64,000 nt of DNA from JAWWPG01 sp038254365 (GCA_038254365.1 JBBSGI010000008.1:22529-86528), one strand, 5' to 3'. Positions 1 to 12,544 are shown, numbered from the stretch's first letter. Numbers and translations: made by a program. The notes: a model not told the origin generated them from the sequence alone.

Positions 1-1
1 C

Positions 2-604
2 TCGAGTGTGGTGAACGCGGGCGACGGGACACACGAGCACCCGACCCAGGCCCTGCTCGACGCCTTCACGATGCGCCGCCATCTCGGGGACCTCGACGGG
101 CGCCGGGTTACCATCGTCGGCGACGTGCTGCACAGTCGGGTGGCGCGTTCCAACGCGTTGCTGCTCAGCATTCTCGGCGCCGAGGTCACACTGGTCGCGC
201 CGCCGACGCTGCTACCGGTCGGCGTGGACGCGTGGCCGGTCCAGACGTCGTACGACCTCGACAGCGCGCTGGACAAGAGCGACGTGGTGATGATGCTGCG
301 GGTCCAGCACGAGCGGATGAACGCCTCCTTCTTCCCCAGCGCCCGCGAGTACAGCCGGCGCTACGGCCTCGACGACCGACGATTCGCCCGGCTGGCCGAC
401 CACGCCATCGTCATGCATCCCGGGCCGATGAACCGCGGCATGGAGATCTCCGCGAACGTCGCCGACTCGGCCCGGTCGGTGATCGTCGAGCAGGTGACGA
501 ACGGCGTCGCCGTCCGGATGGCGGTGCTCTACCTGTTGCTTTCCGGGCCGGCTCAACAGAACTCGGCCTCCCCGGCCCCACCAGACGAAGAGATCACCCG
601 ATGA
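2..604 (+). CDS. pyrB: Aspartate carbamoyltransferase, C-terminal part (5' end outside window)
   Basis: Transfers the carbamoyl group of carbamoyl phosphate to L-aspartate, the committed step of UMP synthesis, in the cytoplasm. About 200 codons are present, roughly the last two thirds of a ~310-residue protein. The window opens at the carbamoyl-phosphate-binding segment GDGTHEHPTQ. A NAD/Asp-binding-fold-like central part follows, then the conserved HPGPMNRGMEI near the C-terminus. The stop overlaps the pyrC start as ATGA. This is the first visible gene of a tightly packed pyr operon; pyrR, which usually precedes it in actinobacteria, would lie upstream of the window. Confidence 0.96.
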   Translation, partial: SSVVNAGDGTHEHPTQALLDAFTMRRHLGDLDGRRVTIVGDVLHSRVARSNALLLSILGAEVTLVAPPTLLPVGVDAWPVQTSYDLDSALDKSDVVMMLRVQHERMNASFFPSAREYSRRYGLDDRRFARLADHAIVMHPGPMNRGMEISANVADSARSVIVEQVTNGVAVRMAVLYLLLSGPAQQNSASPAPPDEEITR

Positions 605-1884
605 GCACGGACTACCTCATCAAGGGCGCCAGCGTTCTGGGCGGCGAGCCCGCCGACCTCCTGCTCCGGGACGGCCGCATTGGTGACCCGGTCGAGGCCA
701 AGGCCGGTACGACGACCCTCGACGCCGCAGGCCTGGTCGCGCTGCCGGGGCTGGTCGACCTCCACACACATCTGCGCGAACCCGGCCGCGAGGACGCCGA
801 GACGGTGCTCAGCGGGTCGCAGGCGGCGGCGCGGGGCGGCTTCACCGCCGTGCACGCCATGGCCAACACCGACCCGGTGGCCGACACCGCCGGTGTGGTC
901 GAGCAGGTCCACAACCTGGGACTGGCCGGCGGCTACTGCGACGTCCGGCCGGTCGGCGCGGTCACCGCCGGCCTTCGAGGTGAGCGGCTGGCGGAGCTCG
1001 GCGCCATGGCCGACTCGGCCGCTCGGGTGCGGGTCTTCTCCGACGACGGCCGCTGCGTGTCCGATGCGGTGCTGATGCGCCGCGCGCTCGAGTACGTCAA
1101 GGCGTTCGACGGAGTCATCGCCCAGCACGCCCAGGAGCCCCGACTCACCGAGGACGCCCAGATGAACGAGGGCATCATGTCCGGCATCCTCGGGATGCGT
1201 GGCTGGCCAGCCGTTGCCGAGGAGGCAGTGATCGCTCGGGACTGCCTGCTCGCCGGACACGTCGGTTCTCGGTTGCACGTGTGCCACGTCTCGACCGCCG
1301 GATCGGTCGAGCTGGTCCGCTGGGCCAAGAGCAAGGGGTGGGCGGTCACGGCGGAGGTGACCCCCCACCACCTCATGCTCACCGACGAGCTCGTCGCGAC
1401 CTACGACCCGATCTACAAGGTCAACCCGCCGTTGCGCACCAGCGCTGACGTGGAGGCGCTGCGCGCCGGGGTCGCCGACGGCACCATCGACTGCGTCGCC
1501 ACCGACCACGCACCTCATCCGACCGAGGACAAGGAGTGCGAGTGGGCCGCGGCGGCCCTGGGGATGCTCGGGCTGGAGACCGCGCTGAGCGTCGTGCAGC
1601 ACGCGCTCGTCGACACCGGGCTGCTCGACTGGGCGGGAGTCGCGGACCGGATGTCGGTGGCGCCGGCCCGCATCGGGCGCCTTTCCCACCACGGCGGTGC
1701 CCTCAGCTACGGCTCGCCCGCCAACCTGACCCTCGTCGACCCGTCGGCAACCCGCGTCGTCGACCCGGCCGACTCGGCATCGTTGTCGCGCAACACGCCG
1801 TTCCGAGGGCTGCAGCTGCCCGGCGCGGTCGTCGCAACGTTCCTCCGCGGCAAGCCGACCGTGCTCGACGGGAAGCTGCAGTGA
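601..1884 (+). CDS. pyrC: Dihydroorotase
   Basis: Cyclises N-carbamoyl-aspartate to dihydroorotate, third step of UMP synthesis. The 427-residue length fits class I dihydroorotases. The metal-binding DLHTHLREPG lies at residues 53-62 and the catalytic Asp of TDHAPH at about residue 302. HVSTAG and the TPHHL histidine pair near residue 257 supply further metal ligands. The ATG is chosen because it overlaps the pyrB stop by 4 nt and gives a normal N-terminus, MSTDYLIKGA. In streptomycetes a small membrane-protein gene often separates pyrC from carA; here the two overlap directly. Confidence 0.97.
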   Translation: MSTDYLIKGASVLGGEPADLLLRDGRIGDPVEAKAGTTTLDAAGLVALPGLVDLHTHLREPGREDAETVLSGSQAAARGGFTAVHAMANTDPVADTAGVVEQVHNLGLAGGYCDVRPVGAVTAGLRGERLAELGAMADSAARVRVFSDDGRCVSDAVLMRRALEYVKAFDGVIAQHAQEPRLTEDAQMNEGIMSGILGMRGWPAVAEEAVIARDCLLAGHVGSRLHVCHVSTAGSVELVRWAKSKGWAVTAEVTPHHLMLTDELVATYDPIYKVNPPLRTSADVEALRAGVADGTIDCVATDHAPHPTEDKECEWAAAALGMLGLETALSVVQHALVDTGLLDWAGVADRMSVAPARIGRLSHHGGALSYGSPANLTLVDPSATRVVDPADSASLSRNTPFRGLQLPGAVVATFLRGKPTVLDGKLQ

Positions 1885-2991
1885 CCGAGGCCATCCTCAC
1901 TCTGGAGGACGGGCTGACCTTCCACGGCGAGGCGTACGGCGCGGTCGGCGAGACCGTGGGAGAGGCGGTCTTCTGTACCGGGATGACCGGGTACCAGGAG
2001 ACCCTGACCGACCCCTCCTACCACGGGCAGGTTGTCGTGATGACGGCACCACACGTCGGCAACACCGGCGTGAACGACGAGGACAACGAGTCGTCGCGGA
2101 TCTGGGTCGCCGGATACGTCGTGCGCGAGCCCGCCCGGCTCGCCAGCAGCTGGCGCGCCCAACGCACCCTCACCGAAGAGCTTTGCGCACAAGGAATCGT
2201 CGGAATCAGTGGTCTCGACACTCGGGCGCTCACCCGGCATCTGCGCGAGCGCGGCACGATGCGGGTAGGCCTCTCCTCGGTCGACACCGATGCCGCGGCG
2301 CTGCTGCGTCGCGTGCTCGAGGCGCCCCCGATGGCCGGGTCGGCGCTTGCCCATCAGGTGTCCACCCCTGCGCCGTATGTCGTTGCAGCCGACGGCCAAG
2401 CTGCCCACCGGGTCGTGGCACTCGACCTCGGGATCAAGACCATGACCCTGCGACGGTTCGCCGAGCACGGGGTCGAGGTTGTGGTGTTGCCCGCCGCCTC
2501 GACGTTCGACGACGTGCTCGCGCATGCACCCGACGGGGTCTTCTTCTCCAACGGGCCGGGCGACCCGGCCACCGCCGATCTCGAGGTATGCGTCATCCGC
2601 GACACGCTCTCGCGCGGCATCCCGTTCTTCGGCATCTGCTTCGGACACCAGCTGCTCGGCCGAGCGCTCGGTCTGCCGACATACAAGCTCGGCTACGGAC
2701 ACCGCGGCATCAACCAGCCGGTCAAGGACCTGACCACCGGCAGGGTCGAGGTGACCTCGCACAACCATGGCTTCGCGGTGGGTATCCCCGAGGGCAGCGT
2801 CGGAGATCGGTTCGACACCGACTTCGGACCGGCCATCGTGACCCACCGCAACCTCAACGACGGCGTGGTGGAGGGGCTGGCGCTGCTGGAGCGGCCGGCG
2901 TTCAGCGTGCAGTACCACCCCGAGGCCGCCGCCGGGCCGCACGATGCCGGGTATCTGTTCCAGCGGTTCTGTGACCTCATGGCTGGCGCTC

Positions 2992-2999
<8 letters not shown>
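1881..2999 (+). CDS. carA: Carbamoyl-phosphate synthase small subunit (glutaminase)
   Basis: Hydrolyses glutamine and passes ammonia to CarB for carbamoyl phosphate synthesis, feeding both PyrB and ArgF. The 372-residue protein has the CarA-specific N-terminal domain (LTLEDG, FCTGMTGYQE) followed by a class I glutamine amidotransferase domain. Nucleophile Cys253 sits in FFGICFGHQLL, and the His346/Glu348 pair in QYHPEA completes the triad. The start is GTG, overlapping the pyrC stop as GTGA, which indicates translational coupling. The next gene, carB, starts 8 nt before the carA stop. Confidence 0.97.
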
Positions 3000-6302
<3,303 letters not shown>

Positions 6303-6303
<1 letters not shown>

Positions 6304-7334
6304 TGTATCGCGGCCTGTTCCGGGCTGTGCTGTCGCGACTCGACGCCGAGCACGCCCACCACCTCGGCTTCGGTGCGCTTCGAGCCGGCGCACGGGTGCC
6401 CGGTCTGCTCGGCGCGGCGCAGCGCGGTGACCCCGCGCAGCCGGTGCACGCCTTCGGGCTCACCTTCCCCGGCCCGCTGGGCGTCGCGGCCGGCTTCGAC
6501 AAGAACGCCGTGGGCATCGATGCGCTGGCGAGGGTCGGGTTCAGCTTCGTTGAGGTCGGCACGGTGACCGGCCAGGCGCAGGCCGGGAACGACCGCCCGA
6601 GGTTGTCCCGTCTGGTGGCCGACGAGGCGCTCGTCAACCGCATGGGCTTCAACAACGACGGGGCGGCCACGGTCGCCGCTCGGCTGGCCGCGCGACGCCA
6701 GAGGGGAGGGCCGCACCGAGACGTGGTCGTCGGTGTCAACATCGGCAAGACCAAGGCGGTGGCCGATGCCGACGCCGTGGCGGACTACGAGCTGAGTGCC
6801 CGTCTGCTGGCGCCGTACGCCGACTACCTCGTCGTCAACGTGAGCTCGCCAAACACGCCCGGGCTGCGCGACCTCCAGGCGGTCGACCGGCTGCGGCCGC
6901 TGCTGCTCGCGGTCCGCCGGCAGGCCGACGACGCGGCCGACCGCCACGTCCCCCTGCTGGTGAAGATCGCCCCCGACCTGGCCGACGACGAGCTCCAGAG
7001 CATCGCCGGTCTCGCTGTCGACATCGGCCTGGACGGGATCATCGCGGTGAACACCACGCTCTCCCGTTCCGGCCTGGTCAGCCCGCCGGCCGTGGTCGCG
7101 GCGGCGGGAGCCGGAGGGCTGTCGGGGAGGCCCTTGCGCGCGAGGTCACTGGAGGTGCTCAGGCTGCTTCGCCGGCACGCCGGCACGATGCCCCTGATCT
7201 CGGTGGGTGGGGTGAGCACGGCCGAGGACGTCGCCGAACGGCTCGCCTCCGGAGCGGTGCTGGTCCAGGCCTACACGGCGTTCGTCTACCAGGGCCCGGC
7301 TTGGCCGTCGCGAGCCCAGCGGGCGCATGGCTGA
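6303..7334 (+). CDS. pyrD: Dihydroorotate dehydrogenase, class 2 (quinone-linked)
   Basis: Oxidises dihydroorotate to orotate with FMN, passing electrons to the membrane quinone pool. The 343-residue protein has the class 2 N-terminal membrane-association extension (MYRGLFRAVLSRLDAEHAHH). It also has the FMN/substrate loop GFDKNA, the motif NRMGFNNDG, and the class 2 catalytic Ser182 in NVSSPNTPG. ISVGGV near the C-terminus binds the FMN phosphate. All diagnostic residues are intact, so this is very probably the working DHODH. A second, degenerate DHODH-like gene lies 0.8 kb downstream. Confidence 0.96.
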
Positions 7335-8163
7335 GCGGACCCCGGGGGTGCCCCCGGGCCCGGTGCAGGTGGAGGGTCAGGTCGTCTCGGTCAAGAGGGT
7401 CGGTGGCTACGTCCATCTCACTCTGATCGCCGACGAGGTCGCGGAACGCGCCCGGCCCGGGACCTTCGTGGCACTCCGCATTGGAGGCGAGTCGTCGGCC
7501 AGGCTGCTCAGAAGGGCGTTCTGGGTGCACCGGGCGCGCCCGTCCGGCGTGTACGGCGGCACCGTCGAGGTGGTCTTCACCGAACGGGGACCCGCCACCC
7601 GGTGGCTTGGCGCTCTGCGGGCCCACGACCGGGTGGACGTAGTCGGTCCGGTCGGGCGGCCGTTCGCGCTGCCCCAGGAGCCGGTCTCCTGCGCGGTCGT
7701 CGGCGAGGGCCACGGGGCGGCTCCGTTGTTCCTGCTGGGGGAGCGGTTGCGCGAGCGCGCCTGCGCGGTGCACATGGTGCTCGGGGCGGCCGACGAGCGT
7801 CGGCTGTTCGGCGCGTTGGAGGCCAGACGGGCGGCCCAGTCGGTGACTGTGACGACGGCCGACGGCTCCGTCGGCATCAAGGGCGCCGTCGCCGGAGCGC
7901 TGCCGGCGCTGCTGGATCGGCACCGGATCGACGTCGTGTACGCCTGCGGGCCGCTCGGCATGCTGGCGGAGGTGTCTGCGCTGGCCCGGGGCACCGGCGC
8001 CTGGTGCCAGGTGGCGATGGAGGCTTCGATGGCCTGCGCCACCGGTCTCTGCCTGTCCTGCGTCGTCCCCGTCCGGGGCAAGGACAACGTGACCCGGCCG
8101 GCCCGCTGCTGCGTCGACGGTCCGGTCTTCGGTGGCGACCGGGTGGACTGGGGGCTGGTGTGA
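7327..8163 (+). CDS. pyrK: Dihydroorotate dehydrogenase B electron-transfer subunit (PyrK family)
   Basis: In class 1B enzymes PyrK carries FAD and a [2Fe-2S] cluster and shuttles electrons from the PyrD subunit to NAD+. The 278-residue protein has an FAD-binding barrel (LLRRAFWV), a nucleotide-binding region ending YACGPLGML, and a C-terminal cysteine cluster C237, C242, C245 and C261/C262. It ends CCVDGPVF, typical of PyrK. It overlaps pyrD by 8 nt and shares GTGA with the next gene. PyrK looks complete while its presumed catalytic partner does not, so its physiological electron donor is uncertain. Confidence 0.88.
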   Translation: MAERTPGVPPGPVQVEGQVVSVKRVGGYVHLTLIADEVAERARPGTFVALRIGGESSARLLRRAFWVHRARPSGVYGGTVEVVFTERGPATRWLGALRAHDRVDVVGPVGRPFALPQEPVSCAVVGEGHGAAPLFLLGERLRERACAVHMVLGAADERRLFGALEARRAAQSVTVTTADGSVGIKGAVAGALPALLDRHRIDVVYACGPLGMLAEVSALARGTGAWCQVAMEASMACATGLCLSCVVPVRGKDNVTRPARCCVDGPVFGGDRVDWGLV

Positions 8164-9089
8164 CCGCGATGCCGGTCGACCTGACCACGATGCTGGCCGG
8201 CGTCCTGCTCAGCAGCCCGGTGATGGTCGCCAGCGGCTGCGGAGGCGCCGGTCGTGAGCTGAGCCGCTTCTGCGATCTGCGTGAGCTCGGTGCATTCGTC
8301 ACACCCTCGGTGACCCGCGACGGCAGTCCGGGTGCGCCGCTGCCTCGTACCGTCGAGGTGCCTTCCGGCCTGCTCAGCGCTGTCGGCCTGCCGGGGAACG
8401 GGATCGATGCGTTCCTCGCGACCGATCTGCCCTGGCTGATCCGGCACGACGTGAGACCGATCGTCTCGGTCGCCGGCGCGACGCTCGGGGAGTACGCCGA
8501 GCTGGCCCGCCGCGTCGGCAACACGCCAGGCATTGCGGGCGTCGAGGTCAACCTCGCCCAAGGCTTGGCGCGCGACCCCGTCCAGGCCTCCCGGGCGGTG
8601 GCCGTGATGCGGCGTGACACCGCCGCAGGCGTGCCGGTCTTCGCGAAGCTCTGGCCGGGGGTGGCGCCGGTTGCGGACCTGGCGGCGGCGGTGATGCAGG
8701 CCGGCGCCGACGCCGTGGTGCTGCCCGGGGCCGTCCCCGGGCTCGCCCTGGACCGACAGACCCTGCGGCCACGACTAGGCGCCGGGGTGGGGGAGCTCAG
8801 CGGCCCAGCGGTCCGCGCGGCCGGGCTGCTCGCGGTGTGGGAGGTCCGGCGGGCTCTCCCGGACGCCTGCGTGGTCGGGGTCGGAGGGATCGCCAGCGGC
8901 GCAGACGCCCTCGACTACCTCGCGGCCGGCGCTGACGCCGTACAGGTCGGCACCGCGGTGCTCGCCGACCCGTCCGCCCCGGCCCGGGTAGTCGAAGAGC
9001 TGCGACGGTGCCTGGCCGAGCATGGTTACGAGAGCCCCCGACTGGCCCGGGGCGTCGCCCAGGCCCGGGCGCCAGCCGGAGAGGAGTAG
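8160..9089 (+). CDS. DHODH-like flavoprotein (class 1B PyrD homolog with degenerate active site)
   Basis: Related to the catalytic subunit of class 1B dihydroorotate dehydrogenase. The 309-residue protein keeps the N-terminal EVPSGLLSAVGLPG, the FMN-contacting Lys in PVFAKLWPGV, GELSGPA, and the phosphate-binding VGVGGIASGADA. The catalytic motif N-[IL]-S-C-P-N reads NLAQGL here, so Gln134 replaces the catalytic Cys and the PN pair is gone. The later INT motif reads LPG at residues 188-190. FMN binding may persist but dihydroorotate oxidation is doubtful. GTG at 8160 couples it to pyrK; ATG 8169 is an alternative start. Confidence 0.82.
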   Translation: MTAMPVDLTTMLAGVLLSSPVMVASGCGGAGRELSRFCDLRELGAFVTPSVTRDGSPGAPLPRTVEVPSGLLSAVGLPGNGIDAFLATDLPWLIRHDVRPIVSVAGATLGEYAELARRVGNTPGIAGVEVNLAQGLARDPVQASRAVAVMRRDTAAGVPVFAKLWPGVAPVADLAAAVMQAGADAVVLPGAVPGLALDRQTLRPRLGAGVGELSGPAVRAAGLLAVWEVRRALPDACVVGVGGIASGADALDYLAAGADAVQVGTAVLADPSAPARVVEELRRCLAEHGYESPRLARGVAQARAPAGEE

Positions 9090-9092
9090 CGG

Positions 9093-9914
9093 GTGGAGCC
9101 ATTCGGAGCCAGGTTGCACGCCGCGATGCAGGCCCGCGGCGCACTGTGCGTGGGGATCGACCCGCACGCCAGTCTGCTCGACGCCTGGGGGCTGGCTGAC
9201 GGCCCGGCGGGTCTCGAGCGGTTCGCCATGACCTGTGTCGAGGCCTTCGCCGGGCAGGTCGCCGTCCTCAAGCCCCAGTCCGCGTTCTTCGAACGCATGG
9301 GGTCGGCGGGCATCGGCGTCCTCGAGCGGTTCGTCGCCGAGGCCCGCGAGGCCGGCGCGCTCGTCCTGCTGGACGCCAAACGGGGAGACCTGGGCTCGAC
9401 CATGCAGGGCTATGCGCAGGCCTACCTGATGGAGTCCTCGGCGCTGGCGGTCGATGCCCTCACGGTGCACCCCTACCTCGGTTTCGAGTCGCTCCGCCCG
9501 GCGCTCGAGGCTGCGCGCGGCAACGGGACCGGACTGTTCGTGCTCTCGCTGACCTCCAACCCCGAGGGCACACAGTTCCAAGGGGCTCTTACGGACGACG
9601 GGAGCACGGTCGCCGGCGCGGTGCTCGGCGCCGTACGTCGCGAGAACCATGGGGACGTCCCGATGGGGTCCGTCGGAGTGGTGGTCGGAGCCACCCTGGC
9701 GGGCTCGGACGAGGACCTGGACGTCAACGGACCGGTGCTCGCTCCCGGGTACGGCGTGCAGGGTGGTTCGGTGCAGAACCTGCGACGGCTGTTCGGCGAC
9801 GCGTTCGAGCGGGTGCTCCCGTCCAGCTCCCGGGGGGTGCTGCAGGCCGGCCCATCGGTGCAGCGACTGCGAGACGCAGCGGCCCGGTGCCTCGACGAGC
9901 TCAGCGCGGGCTGA
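9093..9914 (+). CDS. pyrF: Orotidine 5'-phosphate decarboxylase (type 2)
   Basis: Decarboxylates OMP to UMP, the last step of the pathway. At 273 residues it is of the longer, actinobacterial/myxobacterial type. The catalytic D-x-K-x-x-D set is visible as DAKRGD, with Lys96 and Asp99. The N-terminal CVGIDPH and C-terminal APGYGVQGG (phosphate-binding loop) are conserved. The start is GTG with GAGGAG 6-11 nt upstream, 3 nt after the preceding stop. It is the last gene of the operon, and its stop lies back to back with the stop of the convergent protease gene. Confidence 0.96.
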   Translation: MEPFGARLHAAMQARGALCVGIDPHASLLDAWGLADGPAGLERFAMTCVEAFAGQVAVLKPQSAFFERMGSAGIGVLERFVAEAREAGALVLLDAKRGDLGSTMQGYAQAYLMESSALAVDALTVHPYLGFESLRPALEAARGNGTGLFVLSLTSNPEGTQFQGALTDDGSTVAGAVLGAVRRENHGDVPMGSVGVVVGATLAGSDEDLDVNGPVLAPGYGVQGGSVQNLRRLFGDAFERVLPSSSRGVLQAGPSVQRLRDAAARCLDELSAG

Positions 9915-9915
9915 G

Positions 9916-10713
9916 TCAGGGCAGGTTGAGGCGGTCCTTGAAAAGGGTGTAACCGACGAAGGCGACCGTGTCGATGATGCCGTGCGCGACCACCAGAGGC
10001 AGCACCGTGCGCCGGCGCTGGAAGTATGTTCCGAAGACCAGACCCATGACGGCGTTGCCGAGGAATCCGCCGAAGCCCTGGTAGAGGTGGTAGCTGCCGC
10101 GCAGGGTGGCGCTCGCGAGCAGGGCCCCGCGGGAGGTGAAGCTGATTTGTTGGAGCCGGGTGATCAGGAAACCGACGACGACGATCTCCTCCACTGCAGC
10201 GTTCTGGAACGCGGAGAGCACCAGCACGGGCAGGCTCCACCAGTGGTCGTTGAGCGCGGCCGGCACCACGGTGGCGTTGATGTTGAGGGCACGGGCGAGA
10301 AGGTAGAGCCCGAGGCCCGGGATGCCGATCGCGGCGGCCAGCGCGGCGCCCCACCCGAGGTCGTGCCGGAGCCCCGACGGACCCCCGCCCAGCCCGATCC
10401 GGGTCGCCCCGGTGCGCAACGCCCCGGGAACCCCCTCCGGGGTGCTGCTCAGGAAGTGCAGGGCCAACGCGACCGGCACCAGCCCGAAGCCGATCCCCAA
10501 CAGCTGATAGGTAAGGTCCAGCAGCGAACGGGTTGTGACGCTGCCGATGACCGTCGACGTCTGTTGGCTGAGCCGACCCGGCGCCGTGAGCTTGGCGACC
10601 AGGCTGACCACCGAGTAGACCGCGGATGCGCCCAGCGACAGGGCGAGCACCAGCCAGACCTCGCGGCGCATCCGCAGCCGCTGGGGCGCGGAGGTCTCCA
10701 GGGAGGAAGGCAC
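9916..10713 (-). CDS. CPBP family intramembrane metalloprotease (CAAX protease-like)
   Basis: A 265-residue membrane protein with about seven hydrophobic segments. It carries the Abi/CPBP signature: Glu175-Glu176 in AAVEEIVVVGFL, His209 in GSYHLYQG, and His244 in VAHGIID, the predicted metal and catalytic residues. Members include prenyl-protein proteases and bacteriocin-immunity proteins; the substrate of this one cannot be told from sequence. It faces the pyr operon tail to tail, with 1 nt between stops, and is divergent from the next small membrane-protein gene, so the two may share the 43-nt promoter gap. Confidence 0.85.
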   Translation of the reverse strand: MPSSLETSAPQRLRMRREVWLVLALSLGASAVYSVVSLVAKLTAPGRLSQQTSTVIGSVTTRSLLDLTYQLLGIGFGLVPVALALHFLSSTPEGVPGALRTGATRIGLGGGPSGLRHDLGWGAALAAAIGIPGLGLYLLARALNINATVVPAALNDHWWSLPVLVLSAFQNAAVEEIVVVGFLITRLQQISFTSRGALLASATLRGSYHLYQGFGGFLGNAVMGLVFGTYFQRRRTVLPLVVAHGIIDTVAFVGYTLFKDRLNLP

Positions 10714-10756
10714 GAGTGCCAGTCTGCCTGCTCACGCCCCGTCTACGATCGAGGGC

Positions 10757-11236
10757 ATGACGCAGCCGCCGTACGACGAACGGCCGCAGCCGGCGGAGAC
10801 ACCGTCCCCATATCCACAGCAGGCCCTGCTGCCTCAGCAGGTTCAGCCGCGGCGGAGCCGGCTGCCGCGGGTGTTGATGGCCCTCGCCGTCGTGGCTGCG
10901 GTGGTCGTCGGCCTGGTGATTTGGCGCGTCGTCCACGACCACGGGGAACGCAACCGCGACGCGTACTGCGCGACGCTGAGCAGATTGACCGGCGGAGGCA
11001 GCCTGCTGGAGACCGCGCAGCGCCTCGGGCCGGGCGCTCTGGCCGCCCTGCAACGGCTCCGGACACTCGCCCCGGACTCGGTGCGAGGCGAGTGGGACGA
11101 CCTGGCGGCCCTGATGCAGAGCGCGCCGACGTCGCAGCTCGACCTCGGCTCGGCGGCCCGCGCGCTCACCGACGTCCGGGCGATCATCAGCGACGCCAAC
11201 TCCAGCTGCGGGATGAGCATCCAGATTCCTGGCTGA
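10757..11236 (+). CDS. Hypothetical protein with one transmembrane segment
   Basis: A 159-residue protein I do not recognise. A Pro/Gln-rich cytoplasmic N-terminus (residues 1-32) precedes one hydrophobic helix (about 38-58, LMALAVVAAVVVGLVIWRVV). An extracytoplasmic helical domain follows, with two cysteines (Cys71 and Cys153) that could form a disulfide. There is no lipobox. It lies directly upstream of mihF, separated by 80 nt, on the same strand. Its topology resembles small actinobacterial cell-envelope proteins of unknown role. Coding potential is good and the start ATG is the first in frame. Confidence 0.7.
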   Translation: MTQPPYDERPQPAETPSPYPQQALLPQQVQPRRSRLPRVLMALAVVAAVVVGLVIWRVVHDHGERNRDAYCATLSRLTGGGSLLETAQRLGPGALAALQRLRTLAPDSVRGEWDDLAALMQSAPTSQLDLGSAARALTDVRAIISDANSSCGMSIQIPG

Positions 11237-11316
11237 CCGTTGCGAAACCTGACGACCGAACCGGTGAAGGGCTACTGTGAGAAAAGGTCGGGCTAGTGAA
11301 CAGCTGAGGTGAAGTC

Positions 11317-11637
11317 GTGGGAGTGCCGGAGCTGACAGCAGAGCAACGTCGAGCCGCCCTCGAAAAGGCGGCGCAGGTCCGCCGGGAGCGGGCGGCGGTC
11401 AAGAACAGGTTGAAGAACTCGGGGGCATCCCTCAGCGAGACCCTCAAGGCGGCCTCTACGAACGAGGCCATCGGCAAGATGAAGGTCGTCGACCTGCTGC
11501 AGGCGATGCCGGGTCTGGGGAAGGTGCGCGCCCGGAACCTGATGGAGCGCATCGGAATCTCCCAGTCGCGCCGGGTGCGCGGGCTTGGCGCAAACCAGGT
11601 TGCCGCGCTCGAGCGCGAGTTTGAGCACCGCGGCTGA
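11317..11637 (+). CDS. mihF: Actinobacterial integration host factor mIHF
   Basis: Nucleoid-associated DNA-binding protein of actinobacteria, essential in mycobacteria and unrelated to proteobacterial IHF. The 106-residue length is normal. An N-terminal charged helix (LTAEQRRAALEKAAQVRRER) precedes the helix-two-turn-helix segment MPGLGKVRARNLMERIGI, which contacts DNA. The GTG start has GAGGTGA about 7 nt upstream. It lies immediately before gmk, the conserved actinobacterial order, and its 3' end overlaps the likely gmk start by 17 nt. Confidence 0.95.
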   Translation: MGVPELTAEQRRAALEKAAQVRRERAAVKNRLKNSGASLSETLKAASTNEAIGKMKVVDLLQAMPGLGKVRARNLMERIGISQSRRVRGLGANQVAALEREFEHRG

Positions 11638-12229
11638 CCCAGCGGGCGGTCGCCGAGCGAGGCTGACGGTCCTCGCCGGGCCTACCGCGGTCGGCAAGGG
11701 GACGCTCTCGGCCTACCTGCGCGAGCACCATCGCCAGATCTGGATCTCGGTCTCGATGACCACCCGCGCTGCACGACCGGGGGAGGTCGACGGCGTCCAC
11801 TACCACTTCGTCGACGACGAGACGTTCGACGCGGCCACCCGCGACGGAAGTCTCCTGGAGTGGGCCGTCGTGCACAGCGGCGCTCGGTACGGCACCCCGT
11901 CCGCCCCAGTCGAGGAGGCGCTGGCCCAAGGTCGAACTGCCCTCCTGGAGATCGACCTGCAGGGAGCGCGACAGGTGCGGCAGAAGATGCCCGAAGCCCT
12001 GCTGGTCTTCCTGGCACCCCCCTCGTGGGAGGAGCTGGAGCGTCGCCTGGTGGGTCGCGGCACCGAAACCCTCCACGAGCGCCGCCGGCGGCTGGACACC
12101 GCACGCCTCGAGCTGGCCGCCGAACGGGAGTTCGACGCGACCGTCGTGAACGTTGACGTTCATCGAGCGGCGGAAGACTTGGTAACCTTGATGCAGTCCA
12201 TGGACTCGGCCCGTGATCCGGCGCCGTGA
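11621..12229 (+). CDS. gmk: Guanylate kinase
   Basis: Phosphorylates GMP to GDP with ATP. The P-loop GPTAVGKGT lies near residue 15. SVSMTTRAARPGEVDGVHYHF (residues about 41-61) forms the GMP-binding region, followed by the LLEW and YGTP motifs. No ATG or GTG fits the family N-terminus. The best start is TTG 11621 inside the mihF 3' end (MSTAADPAGG...), preceded by purine-rich GAGCGCGAG; TTG 11585 and 11600 are alternatives. The resulting 202 residues match the usual length. Coupling with mihF is likely because of the overlap. Confidence 0.92.
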   Translation: MSTAADPAGGRRARLTVLAGPTAVGKGTLSAYLREHHRQIWISVSMTTRAARPGEVDGVHYHFVDDETFDAATRDGSLLEWAVVHSGARYGTPSAPVEEALAQGRTALLEIDLQGARQVRQKMPEALLVFLAPPSWEELERRLVGRGTETLHERRRRLDTARLELAAEREFDATVVNVDVHRAAEDLVTLMQSMDSARDPAP

Positions 12230-12260
12230 TCTGCCCCCAACCTGTGAATGAGGCTCCTGC

Positions 12261-12533
12261 GTGTCCGGCACCCTGCCCGTAGCCGAGGGGATCACAAACC
12301 CTCCGATCGACGAACTGCTGACCAAGACCGACTCCAAGTACAAGCTCGTGCTGTACTCCGCCAAGCGGGCCCGCCAGATCAACGCGTACTACTCCCAGCT
12401 GGGTGAGGGTCTGCTCGAGTACGTCGGGCCGCTGGTCGAGACCCATGTGCAGGAGAAGCCATTGTCGATCGCCCTCCGGGAGATCAACAAGGACCTGCTC
12501 ACCTGCGAGGACATCGAGCCCGAGGAAGCCTGA
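12261..12533 (+). CDS. rpoZ: RNA polymerase omega subunit
   Basis: Assembly chaperone for the beta' subunit of RNA polymerase. The 90-residue length is typical of actinobacterial omega. Conserved features are the N-terminal GITNPPIDELL, the central KYKLVLYSAKRARQIN, and the acidic C-terminus CEDIEPEEA. GTG start, 31 nt downstream of gmk and 11 nt before coaBC. The gmk-rpoZ-coaBC order is the standard actinobacterial arrangement. Confidence 0.95.
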   Translation: MSGTLPVAEGITNPPIDELLTKTDSKYKLVLYSAKRARQINAYYSQLGEGLLEYVGPLVETHVQEKPLSIALREINKDLLTCEDIEPEEA

Positions 12534-12544
12534 TTCCGCCCCGG

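Noticed and set aside
9473..11053. Long minus-strand frame across pyrF, the protease and the small membrane-protein gene
   Set aside because: No recognisable domain, and it conflicts with three genes that show family motifs or membrane segments.
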